Source: Spartinivicinus poritis (GTDB lineage Bacteria > Pseudomonadota > Gammaproteobacteria > Pseudomonadales > Zooshikellaceae). From it: 64,000 bases of DNA. The position numbers were made by a program, and so were the translations under genes. The stretch is taken from the NCBI RefSeq assembly GCF_028858535.1, contig NZ_JAPMOU010000027.1, forward strand, positions 1-64,000, read 5' to 3'. The stretch's first letter is position 1, and each line of letters opens with the position of its first letter. The notes under the pieces were generated by a model. The model made no database searches. It had not been told where the DNA came from and worked only from the letters and a program-made list of their open reading frames with translations. Shown here in pieces: positions 25,427-34,451 of this stretch.

Positions 25427-26710
25427 CTACTTGTATTTTAGTAACTTTAATAAGTCATCAACGTTCTGTTGATAGTTAAGATTTCCACAATGGCCACCAT
25501 AAGGATATAAAGTTAGTCTTTCATCAAAGGTTTTAGTTAAAAATTGTATATCTTGATTTGATAAAATAAAATCATCTTTATTAGTAACCACATAAATAGT
25601 ACTTGACTGTGACAAGTATTGCTCCAGCGCTTTCAGACTATTTTTCTTAACAATATCAACCAAAGGTTTTCCTACATAAGGTACTACAAACCTATTTAAA
25701 TAGCAGTCAAAGTTACATAGCAATGCTTGTTTAAAGTAATGAGTCATAGACGTACTAATATTTAGTTCTTCTTTTGGGTCAATATACACTCCAAGTTTAT
25801 TGATTTGATCTACCACAAAACTCATCTCAGCCACACTAAACCGAAAGCTGGCAGCAATCAATAATGCCATTTCCTCTCTAGTTAATGCCTGTCCAGAACC
25901 TTGAATATCAAAAAACAGGCCTTGCTCAATTGCTATGTAACCTTGGCTGGCAAAAAAGGAGGCTAACTTAGTAAACATCAAATTAAAAAACCTTTCTGCA
26001 TTATTGACATTATAAGCCTTTGCTAAAGCCAATTTATCAAGAGCTTGTAATGATGTATACAGGTCCACAGGTGGATTGATTAAAACTACTTTCGAAAATT
26101 TAAAGTTATTTATGGTAGAATCTAAATAGCTAACAAATGCAGCCTGTAAAGCGCCTAGACTATAGCCAACCAAAAAATTTTCAGTTATTTTTATTTTATG
26201 GTTAGTTTTAAGCCGAGCAACTGTTTTTTTCATCACTTGGTATAAATCACTTGCATCTGTTTTACTTAAACCTGGTCTCGCTTGTGGGGCAGCCGCTGTA
26301 ATAAAGTCATAGTTAGTAGGAGAAGACAATAAAGCAACATGAAAACCTGCTTGATAAAATATTTTTTTCAAAAACTGCATTTTCTGAGTTTTATAGCTTG
26401 CACCAGTACCCGCTATAACAAAAATTAACGGGGCAGCCTCTGACTGATAGGCAACAGGCACAGTAAAATCCTTAACATCCCATAGGTTACTTGGTAAGTT
26501 ATCTCTAATACCTCTAATAGTAATAGTCTGCTGCTGAATTTCACCATCATTCAATAACTTTGGTCGATATTCTGGTGGCGAAGTTGCTATTGTTGCAAAA
26601 AAAGGGTTTTTAATCGGGAATCCATATTCAGAGGTTACTGCTGCATCACAAGCTAATGAAATTAAGAGAGCTAACAATAAATACCTTTGTTTTTGCTTTA
26701 TCACAAGCAT
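25427..26710 (-). CDS. Exported alpha/beta hydrolase, co-transcribed with mlaA
   Basis: 427 aa. An N-terminal signal (LLLALLISLACDAAVTS) is followed by an alpha/beta hydrolase domain with the oxyanion strand LIFVIAGTGASY, the nucleophile elbow GYSLGALQ, a late Asp in TNKDDF, and a His in YGGHCG. The order Ser-Asp-His is complete, so it should be an active periplasmic esterase or lipase. Pairing with mlaA suggests a role in envelope lipids; that is inference. Confidence 0.65.
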   Translation of the reverse strand: MLVIKQKQRYLLLALLISLACDAAVTSEYGFPIKNPFFATIATSPPEYRPKLLNDGEIQQQTITIRGIRDNLPSNLWDVKDFTVPVAYQSEAAPLIFVIAGTGASYKTQKMQFLKKIFYQAGFHVALLSSPTNYDFITAAAPQARPGLSKTDASDLYQVMKKTVARLKTNHKIKITENFLVGYSLGALQAAFVSYLDSTINNFKFSKVVLINPPVDLYTSLQALDKLALAKAYNVNNAERFFNLMFTKLASFFASQGYIAIEQGLFFDIQGSGQALTREEMALLIAASFRFSVAEMSFVVDQINKLGVYIDPKEELNISTSMTHYFKQALLCNFDCYLNRFVVPYVGKPLVDIVKKNSLKALEQYLSQSSTIYVVTNKDDFILSNQDIQFLTKTFDERLTLYPYGGHCGNLNYQQNVDDLLKLLKYK

Positions 26711-26760
26711 AATTAGTACAATCCGTTGCTTTTACAAGTCATCTATCATGATAGGAACAG

Positions 26761-26797
26761 GAATACAGTGCACGAACATTATTCGTGCACTGTATTC
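26761..26797. promoter_or_regulatory. Perfect 16-bp inverted repeat upstream of the hydrolase-mlaA pair
   Basis: GAATACAGTGCACGAA and TTCGTGCACTGTATTC are exact reverse complements around a 5-nt loop (CATTA). It lies about 50 bp before the hydrolase start and 45 bp after the DUF1244 gene. There is no U-run on either strand, so an operator is as likely as a terminator. Confidence 0.5.
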
Positions 26798-26841
26798 AAC
26801 CTAGTTATATTTCACACTCCATTGATAAACTAAGCTTACCT

Positions 26842-27141
26842 TTACTTTTTGGTTTTATTAAATTCTGCTAACTGTTCTGCAGTCGCTTCTTTCTGGTACT
26901 GCTTCTTCCATTCAGGGTAAGGCATACCATACACCATTTCTCTGGCTTGCTCATAGTCTATTTCAGTGCCTTGCTCTTTTGCTGCTTGGACATACCACTT
27001 ACTCAGACAGTTACGACAAAAACCAGCCAGGTTCATCAGGTCAATGTTTTGTACATCTTTGCGGCTGTCTAAATGCGCTACCAGTCGTCTAAATACTGCT
27101 GCTTCTATCGCAGCCTGTTTATCTGTTTGTTCCATGCTCAT
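26842..27141 (-). CDS. DUF1244 family protein
   Basis: 99 aa, full length for DUF1244. Recognised by FRRLVAHLDSRKDVQNIDLMN split around RRLVAHL, then AGFCRNCLSKWYVQAA and MVYGMPYPEWK. Its Cys pair (FCRNC) may bind a metal. The family is common in Proteobacteria and its function is not known. It lies 41 nt after the next alpha/beta hydrolase gene on the same strand. Confidence 0.85.
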   Translation of the reverse strand: MSMEQTDKQAAIEAAVFRRLVAHLDSRKDVQNIDLMNLAGFCRNCLSKWYVQAAKEQGTEIDYEQAREMVYGMPYPEWKKQYQKEATAEQLAEFNKTKK

Positions 27142-27182
27142 TCATTCACTAATTTAGTTAGATTTAAGGGCACCTCTAGTTA

Positions 27183-28010
27183 TCATAACCTCTGAATCAA
27201 ACTTAACAAATCCTGTTTTATCAACTCTTGGTTTTCCCATAGGATAAAGTGGCCTTCTCCCACAACAGCATTTAAGCTTACCGTTTTGCCCACTAACTGC
27301 TGTACAGCATACTCAGCATTACCAAAATAAGCTAATTTATCCTCTTTACCATGAACAATATGAACGTTAGCCTTAAGATTTGACCAGTCATCCGCCATTT
27401 TTTCCAGCTCATTAGCCAAACTAAATATTTCTTGGTTAGCTTTTAATAGCTTTTCTGGTACAAACCAGCGGATCATAGGCCAATCTATCACTTGATTATA
27501 CCAGCGAGGGGATTCAAGACTTGGATCTAGAGAAGCAGCCACTAGCATAATACTAGCTACTTTAGCAGGATAATCGATAGCCATTTTGGCTGCTAGGGAA
27601 CCTCCTAATGAGTGCCCCACCAAAATAATTTGCTTGTCAGTTTCTAACAAAGGTTTTAACAGTTTTGCCTGAGTAGCCAATGAGGGACTCACGTTGGCTG
27701 ATGACTTGCCAAAACCAATGCGGTCAACAGCCACTAGTTCTGCTTGTGTCATCAATTGCTCATCAGCTAAATAATGGGAATAGTTTTGCCACTCTCCAGG
27801 CGTACCATGGATAAAAATCACCCTAACAGAAGCATCTGAGTTACCTGTTTTAACATAGTGCAACCTTTGCGGCTCAACGCCTATAAAATAAGAATTAGCA
27901 TTCACATCAACTGATGCCTGAACTAACTGAACCCACTGATATCCCGATACCACTAATAAGCTTAACGAAAGGATGGTCGTAATACATACTCGCCACCATA
28001 GCGTAAACAT
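27183..28010 (-). CDS. Alpha/beta hydrolase, membrane-anchored
   Basis: 275 aa with an N-terminal membrane anchor (about residues 10-30). The hydrolase domain has VIFIHGTPGEWQNY (oxyanion hole), VGHSLGGSLA (Ser nucleophile), an Asp in VHGKEDKLA, and the late His in EGHFILWE. The triad is complete. The substrate cannot be told. It may form a unit with the DUF1244 gene downstream. Confidence 0.75.
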   Translation of the reverse strand: MFTLWWRVCITTILSLSLLVVSGYQWVQLVQASVDVNANSYFIGVEPQRLHYVKTGNSDASVRVIFIHGTPGEWQNYSHYLADEQLMTQAELVAVDRIGFGKSSANVSPSLATQAKLLKPLLETDKQIILVGHSLGGSLAAKMAIDYPAKVASIMLVAASLDPSLESPRWYNQVIDWPMIRWFVPEKLLKANQEIFSLANELEKMADDWSNLKANVHIVHGKEDKLAYFGNAEYAVQQLVGKTVSLNAVVGEGHFILWENQELIKQDLLSLIQRL

Positions 28011-28205
28011 ACTCTAAGCCCCCACCTATAGCCACCTAACGTTACATAAGTTCTCTGTCTAGGATCGCTTCACTCGTCATAGAAGCATTAGAGTAAAGCA
28101 ATGTTTATATGACCCAGCTTAACAAACAAATGTTTCAGCTGGAGGAAAATTCCAGTCATCAACCCTACACTTATAAGCAACTTAGTCTCCAGGTAGTAAA
28201 GCATA

Positions 28206-28967
28206 ATGGCTAATAGCTTTAGTTTTTTTTATAAAACATTTTGCTGGATGTTACTCATTGGAATAAGCCATGCAAAAGAAGCTAACCATTTAATCATTGG
28301 AGTAGAAAAACTCAGTTACTTTCCGCACTATAGCCATGAATATGGAAAATTAGTTGGCTACACACGAGAGGTTTTCGATACTTTTGCCAAAGTCCATAAT
28401 TACACTATTGAATATCGCCTTTTATCTGTGAGTCAACTCTATACAGAGCTGTTACAGACACAGTCAATAGATTTTAAATACCCTGATAACCCACAGTGGA
28501 ATACAAAAGGAAAAGAAAATATAAAGGTACATTACAGTGATTCCGTCAGCCAATATATTGATGGTCTTATAGTTATGCCAGCGACAAAATCTAAAGACTT
28601 ACCTTTTTTAAAAAAACTGGGCACTATAAAAAATTTTACGCCTTGGGGATATACTGAACTAATTGAGTCTGGCCAGATTCAATTACATGAAAGCGAAACA
28701 ATGATTGAATTACTATCCCAAGTAATGTTCGGTAAAATTGATGGCGCTTATGTTAATATTGCTGTTGCAAGATATCATTTAAATTATACCATTCACTCGC
28801 CTAATGCATTAGTGTTTAATAACAAACTACCTTATATAAAAAGCTCATATTATCTTTCAACTGTTAAACACCCAAAAACTATCAAAACATTTAATCAATT
28901 TTTAGCTGCCGAAGCACAATTGATAGACAAACTGCGAAAAAAGTATAATGTAAGTGTTGAGTTTTAA
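28206..28967 (+). CDS. Periplasmic solute-binding protein, family 3-like
   Basis: 253 aa with a signal peptide (cut near GISHA-KE). It starts LIIGVEKLSYFPHYSHEYGKL and goes on with GYTREVFDTFAKVHNYTIEYRLL, the first-lobe pattern of the family. Transport partners are absent. It diverges more from the other three orphan paralogues, with a weaker second lobe. Confidence 0.65.
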   Translation: MANSFSFFYKTFCWMLLIGISHAKEANHLIIGVEKLSYFPHYSHEYGKLVGYTREVFDTFAKVHNYTIEYRLLSVSQLYTELLQTQSIDFKYPDNPQWNTKGKENIKVHYSDSVSQYIDGLIVMPATKSKDLPFLKKLGTIKNFTPWGYTELIESGQIQLHESETMIELLSQVMFGKIDGAYVNIAVARYHLNYTIHSPNALVFNNKLPYIKSSYYLSTVKHPKTIKTFNQFLAAEAQLIDKLRKKYNVSVEF

Positions 28968-29060
28968 ACCTTTTATAACAATAAGCATACATCTAAAATT
29001 CGCTAAACATATATATTCCTTGTATTATGTCGTGTATATAATACAACAAGACAATCACTA

Positions 29061-29906
29061 TTGGTATTAACCTACGCTATGGACTGCATTGAGCAATTTG
29101 GGCCAGTGACCGCGCTACACATGGGAAGACCCATGTTCAAGTTTATGCCTCCAGTAATGACCGTTAGGTGTTATGCTGTTGATGGAGTCATGATAGACAC
29201 AGGGATTTATAGCAAACATCGTCGAGTACTCAAGTTTGCTAATGAGCAGTCTATTCGCCAAGCCATTATTACCCACCACCACGAAGACCATACCGGCAGT
29301 GCCAGTGCTTTGGTTGACGCTGGTTTTACTGTACTTGCTTCACCAGCTAGTGCCACAAAAATGGCCAGTGGCTTTAAATATAAGCTTTATCATCAACTAG
29401 TATGGGGGAAAGCCCCAACAGTTCAAGTTGACTGTTTAGACGACATTATTGAGACTGATCATTATCAATTTAAAGTTATCCCTGCACCTGGCCATTGCGA
29501 TGACCAAGTTGTTTTTTTTGAGGCCAATGAAGGCTGGCTATTTTCTGGTGATGCCTTTTTAGCAGATAAAATTAAACTATTTAGAGGTGATGAAGATTTC
29601 GCCAAAACGATGGAAAGCTTAAAACGGCTGGTAACTTTAGAATTTGAACATTTATTTTGTGCTCACCGTCCTGTCATGAAACATGGCAAGCAAGCACTGC
29701 AAAATAAGCTTAATTACTTAACAGAGCTAGAAGGGCAAACCCGCTATCTTCATCAAAAAGGTTATTCAGTAAAAGCCATTAGCCAACAACTGTTGGGCAA
29801 TGAAGACAGCTTACGCACCTTACTGACACGAGGGGATATGTCGAAGCAAAATGTCATTCGCTCTATTTTATTTGGACCTATCCCCAGAGAAGAAAGGAAC
29901 CCCTGA
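29061..29906 (+). CDS. Metallo-beta-lactamase-fold hydrolase
   Basis: 281 aa with a full set of MBL metal ligands: THHHEDHTG (H-x-H-x-D-H), APGHCDDQV, SGDAFL, and a C-terminal AHRPV. The family includes glyoxalase II-like thioesterases and many others; nothing here points to beta-lactam resistance. A TTG at 29061 is the longest start; the ATG at 29079 is an alternative. It stands between a solute-binding protein and the nemR-like gene. Confidence 0.82.
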   Translation: MVLTYAMDCIEQFGPVTALHMGRPMFKFMPPVMTVRCYAVDGVMIDTGIYSKHRRVLKFANEQSIRQAIITHHHEDHTGSASALVDAGFTVLASPASATKMASGFKYKLYHQLVWGKAPTVQVDCLDDIIETDHYQFKVIPAPGHCDDQVVFFEANEGWLFSGDAFLADKIKLFRGDEDFAKTMESLKRLVTLEFEHLFCAHRPVMKHGKQALQNKLNYLTELEGQTRYLHQKGYSVKAISQQLLGNEDSLRTLLTRGDMSKQNVIRSILFGPIPREERNP

Positions 29907-30034
29907 TAGGCAGTTACTCTTTCTTCACTAGGGTCATTTGTTATTAACTGCTAACCATTTATAGACATTCCCGTAAAAACACCATATAACCAAACCCTAA
30001 GAATAAGTATGATTATTTGATCTAAAAATCGAAC

Positions 30035-30049
30035 TAGACGACCGGTCTA
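30035..30049. promoter_or_regulatory. NemR-type operator 1
   Basis: TAGACGACCGGTCTA, with half-sites TAGAC and GTCTA around 5 nt, lies 21 bp before the TetR-family gene. An almost identical copy precedes the reductase gene. E. coli NemR is known to bind a TAGAC...GTCTA-type palindrome. Confidence 0.75.
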
Positions 30050-30070
30050 ATCAGGTGCTAATATCCAATT

Positions 30071-30661
30071 ATGACACGTAGTGAACATCAAGAAACCCGA
30101 GAAACTATCCTGAATGCTGGTGAACAGTTAATTCTCAGCAAAGGCTTTTCTGCAGTAGGGCTGGCACAAATTTTAACACAAGCCAATGTTCCCAAAGGCT
30201 CGTTTTATCATTACTTTCGCTCAAAAGAACAGTTTGGCGTAGAACTACTCAAACGTTATTTTGACAGTTACAACCAACTGATATTAGCGCTATTTGATCA
30301 GCCAGAAAAAACAGGCAAACAACTGTTAATGGAATATTGGCAGCGTTGGTTTGAAAATCAGGCAACCATCTGCTGCGATAAGCAATGTATGGCAGTAAAA
30401 CTTTCTGCTGAAGTTTCTGATTTATCCGACGACATGCGTTTAATATTAAAGTCGGGTATTGATTCGATCATTCAGAAAATTGCTACTTGCATTGAGCAAG
30501 GCATTAATGACGGCTCACTCTCAGCAGAACTAGAGCCACACCATACAGCATTTACTCTGTATCAACAGTGGATGGGAGCCAGTTTAATTACTAAAGTACG
30601 ACGGGATGAGTCAGCCATTACCAATGCTATGGCTTTAACTGAGCGCATTCTGGCAAAATAA
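30071..30661 (+). CDS. nemR: TetR-family repressor, NemR-like
   Basis: 196 aa. An N-terminal helix-turn-helix (ILNAGEQLILSKGFSAVGLAQI, then VPKGSFYHYFRSKEQFG) is typical of TetR, and the C-terminal half is NemR-like. It contains Cys residues (ICCDKQCMAVKL), fitting a sensor that reacts with electrophiles or hypochlorite as NemR does. An operator stands before it and another before the downstream Old Yellow Enzyme gene, so it probably represses both. Confidence 0.82.
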   Translation: MTRSEHQETRETILNAGEQLILSKGFSAVGLAQILTQANVPKGSFYHYFRSKEQFGVELLKRYFDSYNQLILALFDQPEKTGKQLLMEYWQRWFENQATICCDKQCMAVKLSAEVSDLSDDMRLILKSGIDSIIQKIATCIEQGINDGSLSAELEPHHTAFTLYQQWMGASLITKVRRDESAITNAMALTERILAK

Positions 30662-30758
30662 AATTTGATATTTATTACACATTAGCAATACACCAACAAT
30701 ACCAATCATGAGGCCTGGTAGACTTACAGTCCCGCCTCATTTTTTTCTACCTAACAAC

Positions 30759-30773
30759 TAGACGACTGGTCTA
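30759..30773. promoter_or_regulatory. NemR-type operator 2
   Basis: TAGACGACTGGTCTA differs from operator 1 at one position and lies 14 bp before the ATG of the Old Yellow Enzyme gene, overlapping its leader. The gene could thus be regulated separately from nemR. Confidence 0.75.
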
Positions 30774-30786
30774 CTAAGGAAGCGTT

Positions 30787-31902
30787 ATGTCAGCAAATCA
30801 ATTATTATCTCCATTCCAGGTGGGTGATTTACATTTGCCAAACCGAGTCATCATGGCACCTTTAACTCGCTCCAGGGCAAGTACACCAGGGGATGTGCCC
30901 AACCAGTTAATGGCTCAATATTACACTCAGCGTGCTTCAGCAGGGTTAATTATTTCTGAAGCCAGCCAAATTTCTCCACAGGGTCAAGGTTATGCCTGCA
31001 CCCCAGGTATTTATAGCCAATCTCAAATAGCTGGCTGGCAACAAGTTACTCATGCCATACATCAAGCTGGTGGGCGTATTGCCATCCAGTTATGGCATGT
31101 CGGGCGGATCTCTAACCGACTGTTTCAACCCGATAATCAAGCCCCTGTAGCACCATCAGCTATCAAAGCCGATGGAGCCAGAAGCTATAACTTGCAAGCA
31201 GGCAAATTAACGCGTATCAGCACTGATACTCCCAAAGCGCTAACAATAAATGAAATTCAGACAATTATTGCTGATTACCAACAAGCGGCTCTTAATTCAA
31301 TGGAAGCAGGGTTTGACTTAGTTGAGCTGCATGCTGCTAATGGGTATTTACCAGATCAGTTCTTGTCTACCAACAGCAATCAGCGTACCGACGAATATGG
31401 CGGCTCTATCGTCAACCGGGCACATTTTGCTTTAGAAATCATTGATACCCTAATCGATGCAATAGGTGCTAATAAAGTAGGTATTCGATTATCACCAAAT
31501 GGTTCATTTAATGATATTGCTGATACTGAATCTGAGACTATGGCCCTGTACTTAGCAGAACAGCTCAATAAACGACAAATAGCCTATATTCATATTAATG
31601 AACCCACTTGGGATAATGGCCGGCCTTATAGTCTTGAGTTTCGCCAACAGTTACGCCAGGCTTTCCAAGGGCCTATTATTGTTTGCGGGGCTTATACCCA
31701 AGCCAGTGCCGAACAAATAATTAACAATGGACACGCAGACCTGGTAGCTTTTGGTCGACCTTATATTGCTAATGCTGATTTAGTAAAACGCTTCCAAAAT
31801 AATGCTGAACTTAATACACCTCAGCCAGAAACATTCTATGGGGGCGATGAAAAAGGTTACACCGATTACCCGTTATTAGAGCCTGAAGCAGAGCCAGCTT
31901 AA
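30787..31902 (+). CDS. nemA: N-ethylmaleimide reductase, Old Yellow Enzyme family
   Basis: 371 aa, FMN-dependent ene-reductase. It begins LLSPFQVGDLHLPNRVIMAPLTRSRA in two blocks and shows the family's QLWHVGRIS, ELHAANGYLPDQF (substrate-binding His/Asn pair as H-x-x-N), and NQRTDEYGGS. It reduces quinones, maleimides and other electrophiles with NADPH. It has its own AAGGA site and operator, and a strong terminator follows. Confidence 0.92.
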   Translation: MSANQLLSPFQVGDLHLPNRVIMAPLTRSRASTPGDVPNQLMAQYYTQRASAGLIISEASQISPQGQGYACTPGIYSQSQIAGWQQVTHAIHQAGGRIAIQLWHVGRISNRLFQPDNQAPVAPSAIKADGARSYNLQAGKLTRISTDTPKALTINEIQTIIADYQQAALNSMEAGFDLVELHAANGYLPDQFLSTNSNQRTDEYGGSIVNRAHFALEIIDTLIDAIGANKVGIRLSPNGSFNDIADTESETMALYLAEQLNKRQIAYIHINEPTWDNGRPYSLEFRQQLRQAFQGPIIVCGAYTQASAEQIINNGHADLVAFGRPYIANADLVKRFQNNAELNTPQPETFYGGDEKGYTDYPLLEPEAEPA

Positions 31903-31914
31903 GGATGTTCATAC

Positions 31915-31970
31915 AAATACGACAAACCAAGGGCTTCCTACTCCCCTTTGCTTGTCGTATTTTTTATTTT
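31915..31970 (+). terminator. Intrinsic terminator after nemA
   Basis: AAATACGACAA ... TTGTCGTATTT makes an 11-bp stem with an inner AAGGG/CCCTT stem in the loop, then TTTATTTT. It lies 13 nt after the nemA stop. It may also serve the convergent hemerythrin gene. Confidence 0.8.
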
Positions 31971-31982
31971 GCGGTTTATCAG

Positions 31983-32414
31983 CTATTCCGGTGGTGTTTT
32001 CTCAATACATTCAATATATCTTTTATAAAGCATTACCTCTTCTGTTTGAATCCGGTGCCCCAAAACTCCAATAATATTACCTAAGGCTTTGGCAAATTCC
32101 ATAATTTGATTATCATATTCACCATTTTCAAACTTATCGAAAAAAGTTAATGCATCTTTCGAAATACTCAGCATATCCTGAGCATAGCCTTCTGCAAGTT
32201 CACTAAAGCTATGTTCCATTAAAACAGGGTATAACAGCTCATCCTCTTTTCTTAAGTGAGATAAAATTAATTGCTTTGCCTTATATAGCTTCGCTTTACA
32301 ACGAGCAGAGCCAATCCCTTCATACATCGCCTCGTCCAATAAACGCTGAATGACTCTATGCTCAACAATAAAACTATCAATAAGTGCTTTACCTTGCTTT
32401 TCCATAATCAACAT
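31983..32414 (-). CDS. Hemerythrin-like (HHE) protein
   Basis: 143 aa, a four-helix di-iron or metal-binding protein. Ligand-type residues are seen in EHRVIQRLLDE, LSHLRKEDELLYPVL and LGHRIQTEEVMLY, in the order expected for hemerythrin-like domains. Such proteins sense or store O2, NO or iron. AAAGG precedes the ATG at 32414; a Met three residues later is another possible start. It is convergent with nemA and divergent from the AAA ATPase gene. Confidence 0.8.
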   Translation of the reverse strand: MLIMEKQGKALIDSFIVEHRVIQRLLDEAMYEGIGSARCKAKLYKAKQLILSHLRKEDELLYPVLMEHSFSELAEGYAQDMLSISKDALTFFDKFENGEYDNQIMEFAKALGNIIGVLGHRIQTEEVMLYKRYIECIEKTPPE

Positions 32415-32589
32415 AAGCCTTTATTTTCTATAAGCTATATAAGTTAGTATACACTCTCTATTAAAAACCACTAACCGCTTGTAGCTAACAGGTAGATAAC
32501 CCTGCTTTCCCTTCCTAAAAAGCGGTAAGTTAACTTTTGCCCCGTTGCTGATTTCAGCTAAAATGCTCTCAATCAATACACACCTATGG

Positions 32590-33942
32590 ATGACAACTGT
32601 TGTGGATGACAAGACACTCCAATCGTTAATTGATGCTTTAGCTGTATCACCTGATAACTTACCGCTTACATTAACGGTTTTTCGCGAAAGCAAACAGTTA
32701 CATGGTATTGATCAGGCAATTCAGCACCTTAGCCGTGTCACACCTGAGATAGTTACTGATGTTGAGGACCAGTTAACGATTGCCGAAGCTTACCTGGAAG
32801 CTGGGCTGCCAGAAAAAACTAAACAGTTTTGTACCAGTAATACCCCATCAACCCAGCTGTTGCTATGCAAAACTGAGCTTGCCTGCGGCAATCCAGAGCA
32901 AGCCAAAGCTCACTATCAACAGGCCATTCAAGCTAGTTCCGCTTTACAGGATAAAGCATTGGAAACCAGGTTGGGTATGACTGGCAACGAACACCAGGAG
33001 AGCCGACCCAAGCTCAAAGTCATTGCCAATGATGATACAAATGTAACAGAGCTAAAACGAATTCTGGCCCCAGTAGAAAAACCAGTGACTTTTGCTGATG
33101 TTGGCGGTTTAGCTGAAGTTAAAAAACAGATTAATAAAAAAATCATTCTCCCCTATCAAAAGCCATCACTCTTTCAGCGTTTTCGCAAGCGTGTTGGCGG
33201 GGGAATTTTGTTATATGGCCCGCCGGGGTGTGGTAAAACCCTGTTAGCCCGTGCAACTGCCGGCGAGTGCCAAGCAAACTTTTTTAATGTTGAGCTTGCC
33301 GATATTCTGGATATGTATATTGGCGAGTCAGAAAAAAGACTTCACTCTATTTTTGAACAAGCTCGTAATCAGGCACCTGCCGTTATTTTTTTTGATGAAG
33401 TAGAAGCTATTGGCGGTAAACGTCAATATTCAAGGGAGAGCACCTCGTCTAAATTAGTAAGCCAGTTTTTATCTGAGTTAGATGGGTTTGCCCAAAATAA
33501 TCATGGGGTCTTGGTGCTTGCCTCAACCAATGTGCCCTGGGCAATTGACTCTGCTTTTTTAAGGCCAGGTCGTTTTGATCGGCTGATTTTTATTCCACCA
33601 CCCGATCAAGCAGCCCGAGAAAATATTCTTAATATTTTACTCAAAGACCGCCCAACTGAAAGCAATTTAAATTTATCCTCTTTGGCAAAATCTACCAGCG
33701 GCTTTTCCGGCGCTGACTTACAAAACCTGGTGGAAACAGCTATCGACAATGCCATTGAAGACTCCATTACCAGCCAAGAGGATGTCCCACTTAACCAGCA
33801 ACACCTACAACAAGCCATGGGAGAAGTAAAAGCCACTACCATTGACTGGCTGACTTCAGCTCGCAATTATGCCAAATATGCCAACGAATCGGGTTTATAT
33901 AACGATGTACTAAGCTTCATGAAAAAACATGGAAAATATTAA
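32590..33942 (+). CDS. p97/Vps4-like AAA ATPase with an N-terminal TPR-like region
   Basis: About 450 aa. The N-terminal 130 residues look like degenerate TPR helices (QLTIAEAYLEAGLPEKT, NPEQAKAHYQQAIQ). A single AAA module follows: FADVGGLAEVKKQI, Walker A GPPGCGKT, Walker B VIFFDEVEAIGG, SRH region ASTNVPWAID-x5-RPGRFDR, and sensor 2 GFSGADLQNL. This is the Cdc48/FtsH/Vps4 type of unfoldase without a protease domain. The start is unclear (TTG 32545, ATG 32563, ATG 32590), and none has a clear ribosome site. It is the first gene of an apparent three-gene operon with a membrane protein and a TPR membrane protein. Confidence 0.8.
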   Translation: MTTVVDDKTLQSLIDALAVSPDNLPLTLTVFRESKQLHGIDQAIQHLSRVTPEIVTDVEDQLTIAEAYLEAGLPEKTKQFCTSNTPSTQLLLCKTELACGNPEQAKAHYQQAIQASSALQDKALETRLGMTGNEHQESRPKLKVIANDDTNVTELKRILAPVEKPVTFADVGGLAEVKKQINKKIILPYQKPSLFQRFRKRVGGGILLYGPPGCGKTLLARATAGECQANFFNVELADILDMYIGESEKRLHSIFEQARNQAPAVIFFDEVEAIGGKRQYSRESTSSKLVSQFLSELDGFAQNNHGVLVLASTNVPWAIDSAFLRPGRFDRLIFIPPPDQAARENILNILLKDRPTESNLNLSSLAKSTSGFSGADLQNLVETAIDNAIEDSITSQEDVPLNQQHLQQAMGEVKATTIDWLTSARNYAKYANESGLYNDVLSFMKKHGKY

Positions 33943-33981
33943 ATGCCTAGCCTGAATATTAATCAATAATTAAAATACGCT

Positions 33982-34449
33982 ATGACTTATACAATACCTG
34001 ACGAACCAACCCCCACAGCCCAGGCCAAACTGGCTGTCAGGCCAATGTGGCCGTTATTTGCTTTAATGTTTGTCAATACCGGCATTTCCTGGTTATGGTT
34101 TCTTGCCAATGGCTTTTTTCAAGGCAGCCCCTATTTAAAAAAAGAAATCGGCTGGATTATAGTAGGCTTATTAGGCTCTACCCTTGCTGTATTTGCCATT
34201 ATTGCCGCGTTTAGCCAAGGTATTATTGATAATACTACTATTCCTTACTTGCTTATCGTGCTGACAGTTTGGAAGCTTGCCATTTCCTATAAAGTATTTG
34301 AGTTACAAAACCGCAGTTTCGAGCTGTTTGAGTATTACCAGGAAACCATCAGTAATGGCGCCATTCCATTTATCGCCATGGTTATTGTATTTCAACAGTT
34401 CTCTCTTCTTCAGCTATTACCCAGCTTTATTTTTTTGGTGTTAAGGTAA
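33982..34449 (+). CDS. Multi-pass membrane protein in the AAA/TPR operon
   Basis: 155 aa with about four membrane helices and a Pro-rich N-terminus (TIPDEPTPTAQAKL). It lies 39 nt after the AAA ATPase gene and its stop is 2 nt before the TPR gene start, so it is surely co-transcribed with both. No family is recognised. It may anchor the complex in the membrane. Confidence 0.65.
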   Translation: MTYTIPDEPTPTAQAKLAVRPMWPLFALMFVNTGISWLWFLANGFFQGSPYLKKEIGWIIVGLLGSTLAVFAIIAAFSQGIIDNTTIPYLLIVLTVWKLAISYKVFELQNRSFELFEYYQETISNGAIPFIAMVIVFQQFSLLQLLPSFIFLVLR

Positions 34450-34451
34450 GT

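Noticed and set aside
29061-29906. Beta-lactam resistance gene because of its metallo-beta-lactamase fold
   Set aside because: It lacks a signal peptide and looks like a general MBL-fold hydrolase; the real beta-lactamase here is the class D gene at 41912.
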